From: Elephas maximus indicus
Taxonomy: Eukaryota > Chordata > Mammalia > Proboscidea > Elephantidae
Length of the DNA stretch: 64,000 nt
Direction: 5' to 3'
NCBI RefSeq assembly: GCF_024166365.1
Contig: NC_064819.1
Location: forward strand, 150,542,293 to 150,606,292
In this document: positions 24,221-34,920 of the stretch, piece after piece
Layout: each line of letters starts with the position of its first letter
Position numbering within the stretch: the stretch's first letter is position 1
Translations under genes and position numbers: made by a program
The notes under the pieces: model-generated
What the model was told of the DNA's origin: nothing
Databases searched by the model: none
The model's input: only the letters and a program-made list of their open reading frames with translations

Positions 24221-25573
24221 TCAAGGCTTGAATTTTTTCTTCATTTCTTTCAGCTTGAGAAACACCGAGCCTGTTCTTCCCTTTTGGTTTTCCATCTCCA
24301 GCTCTTTGCACATGTCATTATAATGTCTTTGTCTTCTCGAGAGGCCCTTTGAAATCTTCAGTTCTTTTACTTCATGAATTCTTCCTTTTGCTTTAGCTGC
24401 TCGATGCTCAAGAGCAAGTTTCAGAGTCTCCTCTGACATCCATCTTGTTCTTTTCTTTCTTTCCTGTCTTTTCAATGACCTCTTGCTTTCTTCATGGGTG
24501 ATGTCATTCCACAACTCATCTGGTCTTTGGTCAGTAGTGTTCAATGCATCAAATCTATACTTGAGATGGTCTCTAAATTCAGGTGGGATATGCTCAAGGT
24601 CATATTTTGGCTCTCGTGGACTTGCTCTGATTTTCTTCAGTTTCAGCTTGAACTTGCATATGAGCAATTGATGGTCTGTTCCACAGTCAGCCCCTGGCCT
24701 TGTTCCAACTGATGATACTGAGCTTTTCCATCTTCTCTGTCCACAGGTGTAGTCAATTTGATTTCTGTGTGTTCCATCTGGTGAGGTCCATGTGTATAGT
24801 TGCTGTTTATGTGGGTGAAAGAAGGTATTTGCAATGGTGAAGTCGTTCGTCTTGCAAAATTCTGTCATTCGATCTCTGGCATTGTTTTTATCACCAAGGC
24901 CATATTTTCCAACTACTGATCCTTCTTCTTTGTTTCCAACTTTTGCATTCCAATCACCAGTAATTATCAATGCATCTTGATTGCATGTTCGATCAATTTC
25001 AGACTGCAGCAGGTGATAAAAATCTTCTATTTCTTCATCTTTGGCCCTAGTGGTTGGTGTGTAAATTTGGATAATAGTCATATTAACTGGTCTTCCTTGT
25101 AGTCGTATGGATATTATCCTATCACTGACAGCGTTGTGCTTCAGGATAAACCTTGAAACGTTCTTTTTGATGATGAATGCAACACCATTCCTCTTCGAGT
25201 TGTCATTCCCAGCATAGTAGACTATATGATTGTCTGATTCAAAATGGCCAATACCAGTCCATTTCAGCTCACTGATGCCTAGGATATCTATGTTTATGTG
25301 CTCCATTTCATTTTTCATGACTTCCAATTTTCCTAGATTCATACTTCGTACATTCCAGGTTCTGATTATTAATGGATGTTTGCAGCTGTTTCTTCTCATT
25401 TTGAGTCTTGCCACATCAGCAAATGAAGGTCCTGGAAGCTTTACCCCATCCACGTCATTAAGGTCAACTCTACTTTGAGGAGGCAGCTCTTCCCCAGTCA
25501 TCTTTGGAGTGCCTTCCAACCTGAGGGCCTCATTTTCCAGCACTCTATCAGACAATGTTCTGCTGCTATTCAT
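24221..25573 (-). pseudogene. RTE LINE endonuclease (EEP/APE-like) domain, 450-codon open segment
   Basis: The exonuclease-endonuclease-phosphatase fold nicks target DNA to prime reverse transcription. Motifs in order: RTWNVRSMN (about residue 71), GISELKWTG with the catalytic Glu (about 98), ITGDWNAKVGN (about 204), NQIDYTC (about 272) and GTDHQLLICKF (about 298). All core catalytic residues are present. The segment ends at a TGA where the family continues in the same direction, in a KFKP-x-VAIVKDS context, so this is a nonsense break and not a natural C-terminus. I infer CGA to TGA. Confidence 0.9.
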
Positions 25574-25745
25574 AAAGTTTTCACTGGCTAATGCTTTTCA
25601 GAAGTAGACTGCTGGGTCCTTCTTCCTAGTCTGTCTTAGTCTGGAAGCTCAGCTGAAACCTGTCCTCCATGGGTGACCCTGCTGGTATCTGAATACCGGT
25701 GGCATAGCTTCCAGCATCACAGCAACACACAAGCCCCCACAGTAT

Positions 25746-25982
25746 GACAAACTGACAGAAACGTTGGGGCATTTTTCCATAGAAACATACAGTTGTGTTC
25801 CCAAAGTATCCAAGGAAGGTATGGGCAAAATTTGTGGTACATGCAGTATGGAGTTTCTTAAAAGCAGTTCTTAAAGTCATATTCACAAGCTGTGAATATG
25901 TACTTAGGAACTCTGTTAAGTGGGATAACAAATGGATAACATTTTTATCAATATATATTAGGTGTATATTATGCTTCATCAC
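25746..25982. other. Short unassigned segment between the RTE LINE and the LTR element
   Basis: No element was recognised. It includes a local inverted pair around cacaagctgtgaatatg (about 25884-25905). Confidence 0.4.
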
Positions 25983-26501
25983 TGTCATGGATTGAATTGT
26001 ACCCTCCAAAAATATGTCTATCAATTTGTCTAGGCCAGGATTCCCAGCATTGTGTGTTTTCCATTATTTTGTCATCTGATGTGATTTTCTTATGTGTTGT
26101 AAATTCTACCTCTATGATGTTAAAGAGGTAGGATAGGTGGCAGTTATGTTAATGAGGTAGGACTCAATCTACATGATTGGATTGTGTCTTAAGCCAATCT
26201 CTTTTGAGAAATAAAAGAGAGAAGTGGACAGAGAGATAGGGGAACCTCATACACCAAGAAAGCAGAGCCAGGAGCAGAGTGTGTCCTATGGTCCCAGGGT
26301 TCCTGAGCAGATAAGCTCCTAGTCCAGAGGAAGATTAATGACAAGGACCTTCCTTCAGAGCTGACAGAGAAAGCTATCCCCTGGAGCTGATGCCCTGAAT
26401 TTGGACTTCTAGCCTACTAGACTGTGAAAGAATAAACTTGTGTTTATTAAAGCCATCCACTAGTGGTATTTCTGTTACAGCAGCACTAGATGACTAAGAC
26501 A
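25983..26501 (+). repeat. 5' LTR of the MaLR/ERVL-like element
   Basis: TG...CA ends (tgtcatgg and tgactaagaca). A poly(A)-signal-like aataaa lies near 26432 and precedes the conserved catccactagtggtatttct. Best regarded as MLT1-related. Confidence 0.8.
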
Positions 26502-27554
26502 GAATTTGGTACCAATAGAGTGGGGTGCTGCTCTAGCAGATACCTAAAATGTGGAAGTAGTTTTGAAACTGGGAATGAATAGAGGATCAGAAGGAAGTGA
26601 GGACAACTGTTAACACCAGAGATGGCACAGATGGTGACAGGAACAAACAGGGAACCGACAGCAGTAGAACCAGGGAAACTAGCACCAGACAGAGCTGGTG
26701 CCAACCCACAGAGCAAGAGAGCCGAGTGCCTTTGCACAGGAGGATTCCTGGTGGAGTGGGATGCCTCCAGGCCCTTATCAGTGGAGCTAGGCTTGCCAAC
26801 CCATGGAGCAAAAGAGATGAGTGCCTTCCAGCCAAAGTTTACTGGTGGAGTGGGGTGCCTCCAGGCACTTATCTGTGGAGCTACAGAGCTTTGGAACACT
26901 TGCCCCAGCAGAGCAGACACGGGCAATGAAACCTGAGGAGCCAAGACACCAAGAAACCAGGAAGCAAAAGCTGAGGAAACAAGAAACACAGGAAGCTGAG
27001 CTGCCTCAGAATCAAAGGTATGTCCAAAACCTCTGGGGTTCCAAAGAGTGGCACCATGGCCTCTGGTGTTTCTAAGGGTAGAGTCGCCACTCAGACAAAC
27101 TAGGAGAATGGTGAGTCTAAAGCCCAGGGAACAGAGTTGCTGATCTAGTGGGCATGTAAGGCAGAGCTGAAGCCCTGAGCCAAGGGGCCTCCACTCAGAA
27201 TCTGGAGAGTGTGGCCAATACCTAGAGTCTGTAGGGCAGGCCATTGTATAAATGGTCTCAGAAAAAACAGGATTATTTTCAAGCTTTGAAGGTTAATGTA
27301 ATGTGTTCTGCTGACTTTCTTGATGCCTGTTATCCCTTCTTTCTCTCCAATTTCTCCCATTTGTAATGGAAATGTCTAGCTTGTGCCTGTTCCACCATTG
27401 TACTTTGGAAGCAAATAAATTGTATTTTAGATTTCACAGATGAAGAGGAATTTTTGGATTTTAGACTTGGATTTAAAATTTTTGCTATGATATGATGGGG
27501 TGAATATGTTTTACGTGTTGCAACAATGTGATTTGGGGGGGCCAAAGGGTAGAA

Positions 27555-28030
27555 TGTCATGGATTGAATTATGTACCCCAAAAAATGTGTATATCAGTTT
27601 GGTTGGGCCATGATCCCTGGTATTGTGTGATTTTTCTATATGTTGTAAATCCTGCCTCTATGATGTTAATGAGGGAGGATGGGTAGCAGTTGTGTTAGTG
27701 AGGCAGGACTGGATCTACAAGATTGGATTGTGTCTTGAGGCAATCTCTTTAGAAATAATAGAGAGAAGTGAGTAGAGAGACGGGGGACTTCATACCACCA
27801 AGAAAACAGTGCCAGGAGCACAGTGTGTCCTTTGGACTTGGGGTCCCTGTGCAGAGAAGCTCCTAGTCCCAGGGAAGATTGATGAGAAGGCCAACAGAGA
27901 AAGGAAGCCTTCCCCTGGAGCTGACACCCTGAAATTGGACTTTTAGCCTGCTTTACTGTGAAGAAATAAATTTATTTTTGTTAAAGCCATCCACTCGTGG
28001 TATTTCTGTTATAGCAGTACTAGATGACTG
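27555..28030 (+). repeat. 3' LTR of the MaLR/ERVL-like element
   Basis: Homologous to 25983-26501 along its length, with scattered substitutions and small indels. Its terminus tagatgactg runs straight into the tg start of the next LTR, and its own last bases (aagaca-like) are missing or altered. Confidence 0.8.
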
Positions 28031-28732
28031 TGATGGTTAAAATTGTGTGACAACTTGGCTGGGCCATGATTCTCAGTGTTTTGGCAGTTGTATAATGTTG
28101 TGATCACTTCTCTGTTGAAATTTGGTATGTGATCACCCCCATGATGGAGTCTGCTGAGTGGTACCAGCAGGGTGGGGCCTGTGGCAGCTCACCACCCCCT
28201 CAGCCTTCATCTACCTGCCTTCCACCACCTACTTCCTTTCTGCTTGCCTTGCAAAAGTTGTTGGCTTGTTCTGGATCCAGCAGCTGCCTCCTGTCTAACC
28301 TCTGGTTCTTGGGGCTTGAGCTAGCAGCTTACCTGTCCATCTTGGGATTTGCTGATCTTCATGGCCTGTGAGCAAGATTCCTGCTCCCTGACCTGCCTAT
28401 CTTGGGTTTGCCAGCCCCTGCGGCTACATGACTCAGGAGAAACCTTGCGATCTTGCCTGCCGACCTTGGGAATTCCTCAACTGTCACAACCTGTGAGCAG
28501 AAGCCCTGTTCTCTGACCTGCTCATTCTTGGGTTCACCAGCTTCTGTGGCTCTATGAATTGGGAAAGGCCTCTACCTTGATCCAAGGACTTGGGATGTTC
28601 CAAGCCCTACAATCGCATGAGCTGTTTCCTTGATATAAAACTCTCTGCGTATATTTATAAGCTTTACTGGTTTTGCTTCTCTAGAGAACCCAACCTAAGA
28701 CAAAGACAAAGACAAAGACAAAGACTAACACA
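28031..28732 (+). repeat. Solo LTR, MLT2/ERVL-like
   Basis: Begins tgatggttaaaattgtgtga followed by caacttggctgggccatgat, and ends ggttttgcttctctagagaa then ctaacaca, matching the MLT2-type LTR layout. The middle is CT-rich, with an imperfect repeat around tgacctgcctatcttgggtt (about 28380, 28450 and 28515). A different family from its left neighbour. No second LTR or internal region was found. Confidence 0.7.
28701..28724. repeat. (CAAAGA)4 minisatellite inside the LTR terminus
   Basis: Four perfect tandem copies of caaaga lie between cctaaga and ctaacaca. Probably a local expansion of the LTR end. Confidence 0.85.
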
Positions 28733-29552
28733 GGGGTATTCCAGACCATACCCACACAGTGGATTCTTGAAAGGAGAGGTAACCACAACTCAAAAACAAA
28801 TATGTATGGGGCACCTACATGTGTCAGTCAGGGTTAGACAACAGCAATTCAGTAGTTGAGGAAGCATCCCTGTACTAGCTGTTGGTGAATAGAAAGGTGC
28901 AGACCTGCTGTCTGTTCAGGTCAGAAGAGAGCATCCCAGGAGGGAACTCTACTGGTGAGACCACAAGGCATCCCAACCTCCAAAGCTAACCTGTGGTAGA
29001 TTGTCCCAGACCTAGCTATGACCTCCACGTACCACAGCAAGTTCTTTTCCTCCTCTACAACCTTGTCTTTTTGAATATTCCTCAAAAGCAGGGAGACCTT
29101 GGACACAAAAGAACAAGGTTGAAGAAGGAAATGTTCTTTGCCAAATGAAGCGGAAAAGTCTCTTGCTGGCTTCTTGTTTTTGCTAAGGTAAACTATGCTA
29201 AGATCATAGCAATTAATAACCACCTCCAAAACTCCACTTTGAATGCATTGATATTGGTCAGGTTCAACTCCATTTGCAATAGCTACCATGTGACATGTGG
29301 ATTTCCAGAAGGTAAAAGGTGAAGCAATCACAGCTCAATCCATCATTTATAGCCAGAAACAAGAGATGGAGGCTAAGTTAGCAGAATTGAGAGTTTTCTT
29401 GGCTGGGTTTAGAGGCTTGTCTGCCAAGCAGGAACACCTTGGAGCAGGAAGAACCACTTACCAAAGGGTAGCAGCATCTGAAGAGGGTCTGGGATGAGAG
29501 AGAAGTCAGGAATTACAGAGGCCCACTGAGCAAATACCAGGAACTAAATAAC
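28733..29552. other. Unassigned stretch
   Basis: No gene was recognised. The 136-codon open frame on the minus strand at 28921-29331 has no family features and ordinary composition. Confidence 0.4.
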
Positions 29553-29714
29553 CCACTGCCCACTGCCGTCAAGTCGATTCCAACTTACAGTGAACCTATA
29601 GGATAGAGTAGAACTGCCCCATAGAGTTAGCAAGGAGCACCTGGTGAATTTGAACTGCCGACCTCTTGGTTGGCAGCCATAGCAATTAACCACTATGCCA
29701 CCAGGGTTGCCAGG
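29553..29714 (-). mobile_element. AfroSINE, short form
   Basis: Tail gccgtcaagtcgattccaac, head ccatagcaattaaccactat then gccaccaggg. Confidence 0.92.
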
Positions 29715-29925
29715 GAACTAAATAGGGAAGGGAAAATACACCACAGGTCCTTCAAACCAGTTTGAGAAAATATCTATAAATGTTGGTGGTTATATGTGAA
29801 GTAAATAGATTAATCAGGAATGCTCGATGTCTATGAGCACTTGATCCTCTCAGTGATTAACATGTATATTATATAACATTTTCTAACAATTCAATGTCTT
29901 AGCATAACTCTGTGATAAGGATTTA

Positions 29926-30133
29926 TTGTTGTTATTGTTAGTTGCCATCAAGTCAATTCCAACTCATGACGACCCCATGAGTACAGAGTAGAACTGCTCC
30001 ATAGGTTTTTCAAGGCTGTGACCTTTCAGAAGGAGATCACCAGGTCTGTCTTCCAAGGCACCTCTGGGTGGGTTTGAACCACCAACCTTTCAGCTAATAA
30101 TCAAGTGCTTAACCCTTTGTGCCACCCAGGTAC
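29926..30133 (-). mobile_element. AfroSINE, long form
   Basis: Starts attgttgttattgttagttg (tail), middle gaaggagatcaccaggtctg, head cttaaccctttgtgccaccc. Confidence 0.92.
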
Positions 30134-31019
30134 ACACTTGTCTCATATATCAAATAACGCTAAGAATGATGACAGAGGGGGGACATGCCAACAACCAATG
30201 TATATACATGGCTGGATGATACTGTAGAGTTTTCTCTTTCCTCCACTCAAGCAGGCATCCAACGCTGTGCTTCATTGCCTCACAGATACTACAGAAAGCA
30301 GAAGTATTGGACAAGAATTCATGTTTATGTTCTTAAAACACAAAGGACAGCTGTAAGATTCATGCATGAGCAAAGAGGAAAAGGAGTTCTCTGGAAGTGG
30401 CTGAATGTCTCAGAAAAAAGCAGAAGGGGAGATAGAGGCTTTCCCCAAAGTCTACATAGCAATACCCCCAAGATGGGGAGCAGAAAACATTCTAGGGGTC
30501 AAAGACCTAGACAGGAGTCCTGGAAACCCCTGGGAAGTCTATAATATCCCAGAAAGGAATAAATGTGTGGTGTGGTTAGGGTTATAGGGCCTTTGGAATG
30601 GGATTCCCAAACCTTAAGAAATTCCCTAAGTTTGTTAGAGAGGCAATCTGTATCTGGAGGAACTGTAGGAGTAGAGACAATGTCTCACCAGGAACTTCTT
30701 TGTACAGATGACTTAGCTGAGAGCCTCCCTATCCAAACCCAAAACCTTTCCTCACTAAAACTAGAATGGCATAAATCAGAGGCTCTGCAGCATGCCTGGA
30801 CATGGGGACAGCATGCAGTGAACAGTTTGGTTTAGAGTGGTCCTCTTCAATTCATAATTTTAACGAAAAACCATTTAAACAGATTTTTATAAACAAAAAA
30901 ATAAGAGAATATTCAGCAATGCAATTGATGAGAACATTGCTCTTAAGATCCTAGTGAAGAGCCAGATGGTATCTAGTGGAAAACCAGTACCATGAGTTTA
31001 AAGAGCCTATCATGACTGC
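30134..31019. other. Unassigned stretch
   Basis: Open frames of 119 and 90 codons at 30185-30544 and 30563-30835 show no recognisable domains and lie in different frames. Their composition does not suggest a gene. Confidence 0.4.
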
Positions 31020-31186
31020 TGGAAACCCTGGTGGTGTAGTGGTTAAGTGCAACGGCTGCTACCCAAGAGGTCAGCAGTTCGAATCTGCCAGGTGCTCCTT
31101 GGAAACTCTATTAGGCAGTTCTACTGTATCCTACAGTGTTGCTATAGTGTCACTATGAGTCGGAATAGACTCGACGGCAGTGGCTT
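31020..31186 (+). mobile_element. AfroSINE, short form
   Basis: Head ggtggtgtagtggttaagtg, tail cactatgagtcggaatagac. A small internal duplication around gttgctatagtgtcactatg lengthens the tail. Confidence 0.93.
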
Positions 31187-32969
31187 TTTTTATCATGGTT
31201 GCCATCTAGTAGCTCAATTAAGTCCAGGTTTTGATTGTTGATGTGTTGTTATCTCCAATCTCTGATAAAAAGGAGGGAATGATTTAGGGGATAATATTAG
31301 AGCCATTATTCCCTGTCCTTGAGCATAAAGAATGTGACCCAGCTGGAGCTGGACTCACAAAAACACGTCAACTGGGCCCTAAGGTACAGAGACAATAGCT
31401 AGGACAATCTTGGAAAACATATTTTGGGGAACCTTCCTCATAAAACACAGCACTAAAGACCAACATAGTTTGCACTCTTATCTTCTTCTATTAGCATTTA
31501 GTGAATAGTAAAATTTCTTCAACCAGTGAAGGCCCTCCTGACTGTCATTACTGAAACCTAAACCAATCATTATTAAGAAAGACAATTTGAAATGTAGAAT
31601 CATGGAGATTTAGCAGTTTCTTTTTTAGCCAGTCTGTGAAAAGGTGAAGCTTTCAATGGTTTTGCCTATTTGTAATGTTAATATATACCGATGACTTTCT
31701 ATGTTCCTGACTCAGGCAGACACCGCTCTAGCAGCATTATTCTCTGTTTCCTACTTTTGCTTCTTTGAATATATGTCAAAGAAAACCTTTCTTTTTGTTT
31801 AAAAAAAAAGAGAGAGAGAGAGAGAAAATAATTGATTTCTAGTACAGCCAGGCGGTCGCTATGCATCGGAACTGACTCAATGAAAGGGGTCTGTTTTTTT
31901 GGTTTAGAGCCAGGTAGAGACTGACACTGTAAGAAACAAAGTGGCCTTGGATTACATTGGTATTTTCCATGTCATATTTAAAGCAGAAATCTGAATGTTA
32001 CAACCCCCCAAGAAATTCCTTCATCAACTCTTGACATGATGCATTCGTTTTTAGCTATGACTATTGCAATTAATTCTCCATGCTGGTGGACTAATAAAAG
32101 TTTGGTATGTTGATGTTAGTATTTGGAATTGGTTCTGAAGAATGTGCTTTAAGTTAGGTCGTCCTTCCTTCTTTACTATGTGAAAAGCTAAAGAAACTGG
32201 AGAGATTTCTGGGTCCTGTTTAACCAGGACAATTCTAATTAGAAGTTATACTGTTTCCTAAGGAGTTGGTAAAGTGGTGATAAAATCAGTTTTCTTGAGG
32301 TAAAAGGAGCTCAAGACAATTGAGGTTAAATCATTTCCAGAGTGTGGCTGTATCTTTGGCCTCTTCACTGTCCCCCAGGCTCCACTGACTGACTCTCAGC
32401 CTTCTCCGTTAATGCATTCCTTCTTCCAATTTTGTATTTCACTTACTCCTAAAATTTTCTCTGTCCCTACATAAAGGATATTAAGTGTAGTGGCAAAGAA
32501 AATTGTAAACCACCCAAGTAAACAATTCAGTAAAAAAAAAAAAAAGGTCATCTCTCATCTTTAAAAAAACAAAACAAACAGAACAACAATAAAACCTTTA
32601 TTTCCACATCCCCTCCACGGCTGCTACCTTATTTTCTGCTCCCTTTTACAGCAAAACTCTTAAAATAATTATTATTTTTGACTGTCTCCATTTGCTCTTT
32701 TCCCATTCTTCCCTGAAACCACTGCATTCAGCCTTTCATCTCTACTCCTTCACCGAACTACTCTTGTCAAGGTCACCAATGGCATGCATACTGTCCAGCC
32801 TAGTGATCAAGGCCCAACATCACCCTTAGTTTATTAGTATTTACAGAGCAATAATTCTCCCTTTCTTGATATACTTCACATGTGACGTTGGGAGAGAACT
32901 ATCTCTCATGGTCTCCTCCCCCTCAACAGCTGCTCTTTTCAATCTGCTTTGATGGTTCCTCTTTACCTA
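31187..32969. other. Mostly unassigned; contains a (GA)n tract and a SINE tail
   Basis: An A-run followed by (ga)n lies at 31800-31826. An isolated AfroSINE tail (ggtcgctatgcatcggaact then gtttttttggttt) is at 31854-31905. A-rich tracts are at 32532-32545 and 32563-32595. No gene was recognised. Confidence 0.5.
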
Positions 32970-33144
32970 AAAATCCAGTTGCCACCAAGTCAGAATAGAA
33001 CTATGCTCCATAGAGCTCTCAATGGCTAATGTTTTGCAAGTAGATCTCCAGGCCTGTCTTCCAAGGATCCCCTGGGTGGACTTGAACCTCCATCTTTTCA
33101 GTTGTCAGAGACTAAGTTAACTGTTTGCACCACCCAGGGACTCT
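32970..33144 (-). mobile_element. AfroSINE, long form, with internal deletion in the tail
   Basis: Tail gttgccaccaagtcagaata, middle agtagatctccaggcctgtc, head ttaactgtttgcaccaccca. The segment between tail and middle is shortened. Confidence 0.88.
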
Positions 33145-33146
33145 CT

Positions 33147-33333
33147 TGCTGTTGTTATTGGGTATCATCGAGTTGATTTTACACTCACAGCAAACCATTG
33201 TGACAAAGTAGAACTGCCCTACATAGGGTTTTCTAGGTTGTAATTTTTTCTCCCATGGAGCCACTGGGTAGGTTCGAACTGCCAACATTTTGGTTAGCAG
33301 TTGAGCACTTAACCATTGCACTACCAGGGATCC
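33147..33333 (-). mobile_element. AfroSINE, short/intermediate form
   Basis: Tail gtatcatcgagttgatttta, head gagcacttaaccattgcact then accaggga. It abuts the previous SINE in the same orientation. Confidence 0.88.
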
Positions 33334-34757
33334 TTAGAGACTCTCTAGAGACACCCAAAGGTAGGTACATCCTCAGAAACACTGTAAAAGCATAATGGAA
33401 ACAAAGTAGCATAAAAATTACCGTTTAACTGCAGAAACATATAGACTGCTTTAAAAACATTTGTCCCATTTGTGGCCTTTAGAGAAACTACTGTTAGTGT
33501 CTTTTATTTTCTGAATCTGAAGCATAAAGGATGCCCCTCCTTCTTGATTTTTGTTCGATGGTCAGGAAAAACTAATCCAGGGCTAGATCTCACCAGCAGG
33601 CTGAAGATTTTCATTCCTACCCCTGACTCAGCCACCACCCCACCCAAAGGCTCCTGCCACATTCACTTCCTGTTTCGGATGTACCTCACTTGCTCCTGCC
33701 CCCACCCTTTGTTAAAACTGAGTGCTCGTTAAACCTAATTCACATCAGTCTATATCTATTCTTAAAACTGCTGAAACACCAGTTTTTCTTTGAAGCCTCC
33801 ATGGACTTAATCCCATAGAGTCAATCACAGAATTTGATTGGCATTCTATTTAGCAGCCATTAGCTGTGAATATTCCCATGGAGATTTTTATTGTCTTGCT
33901 CTCATGAATACACATTTATATTTGTACCTTTCTCTATATTCCTTACAGTTACGCATTCAATAAGTGTCATCTGATCAGCTCATTGACTGACCAGCTTGAT
34001 CACAGCTATCCAGTGATAGACAGAGAAAGAGAGAATAAAGACACAAGTGTTAACTTAAACTAAACACATTTTTTAAACGTAAAGATATTTGTGCTTGGTG
34101 ATGATGCTGTTTCCCAGTCAATTTATTGTCTTACTATGAAAATAATTTGCCATAAGCATCAAAGTAACATTATATGCTTTTTTCCTCTCTTTTCACCAAA
34201 GAAATTCACAGTGGGATATGTAAAATGTCAGAAATAATTGGACCAAATTATACAACCCCATTGTGACACAAATATACTTTTGGAGTTGAATATTTGCTGT
34301 GAAAGTCTAAAATCTGGTTTGAAGGCTGCTCATTATAAACAATACAATTTTTCTCTTAAGGTAATGATCCCAAATTTTTTTTAAGTATTATGTAATATGA
34401 ATATAAAAGTGTGTTTTCAAATATTAAAAAAGCCTTTTTGTATATACACATACATAAGAGTAAATATAAGTAAGACACTAATTTGGGTGGCAAGACAAAG
34501 ACTTAAAATTTTTTAACGTCTTCATAAAAAAAATTTAGGAACCTAACTCAAAAAAATACACTTTGAGTAATAATATGTAGAAATAAAGATGAACTAAAAT
34601 TGTAGAGAGGAAAAATAATTGTACCCAAAATGTGCAAAGAATTTCTGAGCATCGAAATATTATCGTATTTTCTAAGAAAAAAATATATAGCTTTTCATTC
34701 ATTAACCAGTAGTCTAATATTTTCCAGGAACTCATCATTTAGAAGGAATCCTATGGC
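33334..34757. other. Probable HTR1E intron/upstream DNA without recognised elements
   Basis: AT-rich and free of AfroSINEs. No exon was recognised other than the coding exon downstream. Confidence 0.45.
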
Positions 34758-34775
34758 CCTTCCCTTTGCCTACAG
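34758..34775 (+). promoter_or_regulatory. HTR1E: Probable splice acceptor of the HTR1E coding exon
   Basis: A pyrimidine run ending in tacag (AG at 34774-34775) sits about 145 bp before the start codon. HTR1E is known in other mammals to have an upstream 5'UTR exon and a single coding exon. A weaker alternative is tattttccag at about 34725-34734. The first exon is not recognisable in the window and probably lies further upstream, so 34776-34920 is inferred 5'UTR. Confidence 0.5.
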
Positions 34776-34920
34776 AAACTGGAATACAAGAGATTGCACA
34801 ATTGAAGAAGTTCTGACCTAGAATGAGAGACGAATGGGAGACATTCAAGCCTAAGTAGGTTCCAGCTGAAGGAAAATAACCAACAACTTCACCACAGTGT
34901 AGACTGAAACGGGGGAAAAG

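Larger units (their letters stand above)
22558..25745 (-). mobile_element. RTE/BovB-type LINE, nearly full length, inactive
   Basis: Read on the minus strand: a 5' leader (about 25574-25745), endonuclease (24221-25573), linker, RT (22939-23886), C-terminal region, and a SINE-like 3' tail ending ggcgcctaacaacaacagc. The single RTE ORF is broken by TGA at 24221-24223, a frameshift near 24190-24200, TAA at 23938-23940, TGA at 22939-22941, TAG at 22906-22908 and TAG at 22792-22794. The 5' boundary is uncertain. Confidence 0.93.
25983..28030 (+). mobile_element. Non-autonomous LTR retrotransposon, MaLR/ERVL-like, with both LTRs
   Basis: Two direct repeats of about 480-520 bp, 25983-26501 and 27555-28030, both start tgtcatggattgaatt and share ggtatttctgtta near the end. 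The internal region is about 1 kb. A primer-binding-site-like tggtaccaatagagtgggg at 26507-26525 resembles a tRNA-Leu site as used by ERVL. A G/purine-rich stretch with aagggtagaa precedes the second LTR. No gag, pol or env motif was found, and open frames in 26486-27360 lack family signatures. No target-site duplication is visible. Confidence 0.8.

Noticed and set aside
26486..27244. 252-codon minus-strand open frame in the LTR element
   Set aside because: It lies antisense across the LTR/interior junction, has no recognisable domain and overlaps competing open frames in several other frames. It reflects the GC-richer composition of the element.
25983..28030. Possible intact endogenous retrovirus
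   Set aside because: Both LTRs are present, but the interior is only about 1 kb with no gag, pol or env motif. It is non-autonomous and decayed.
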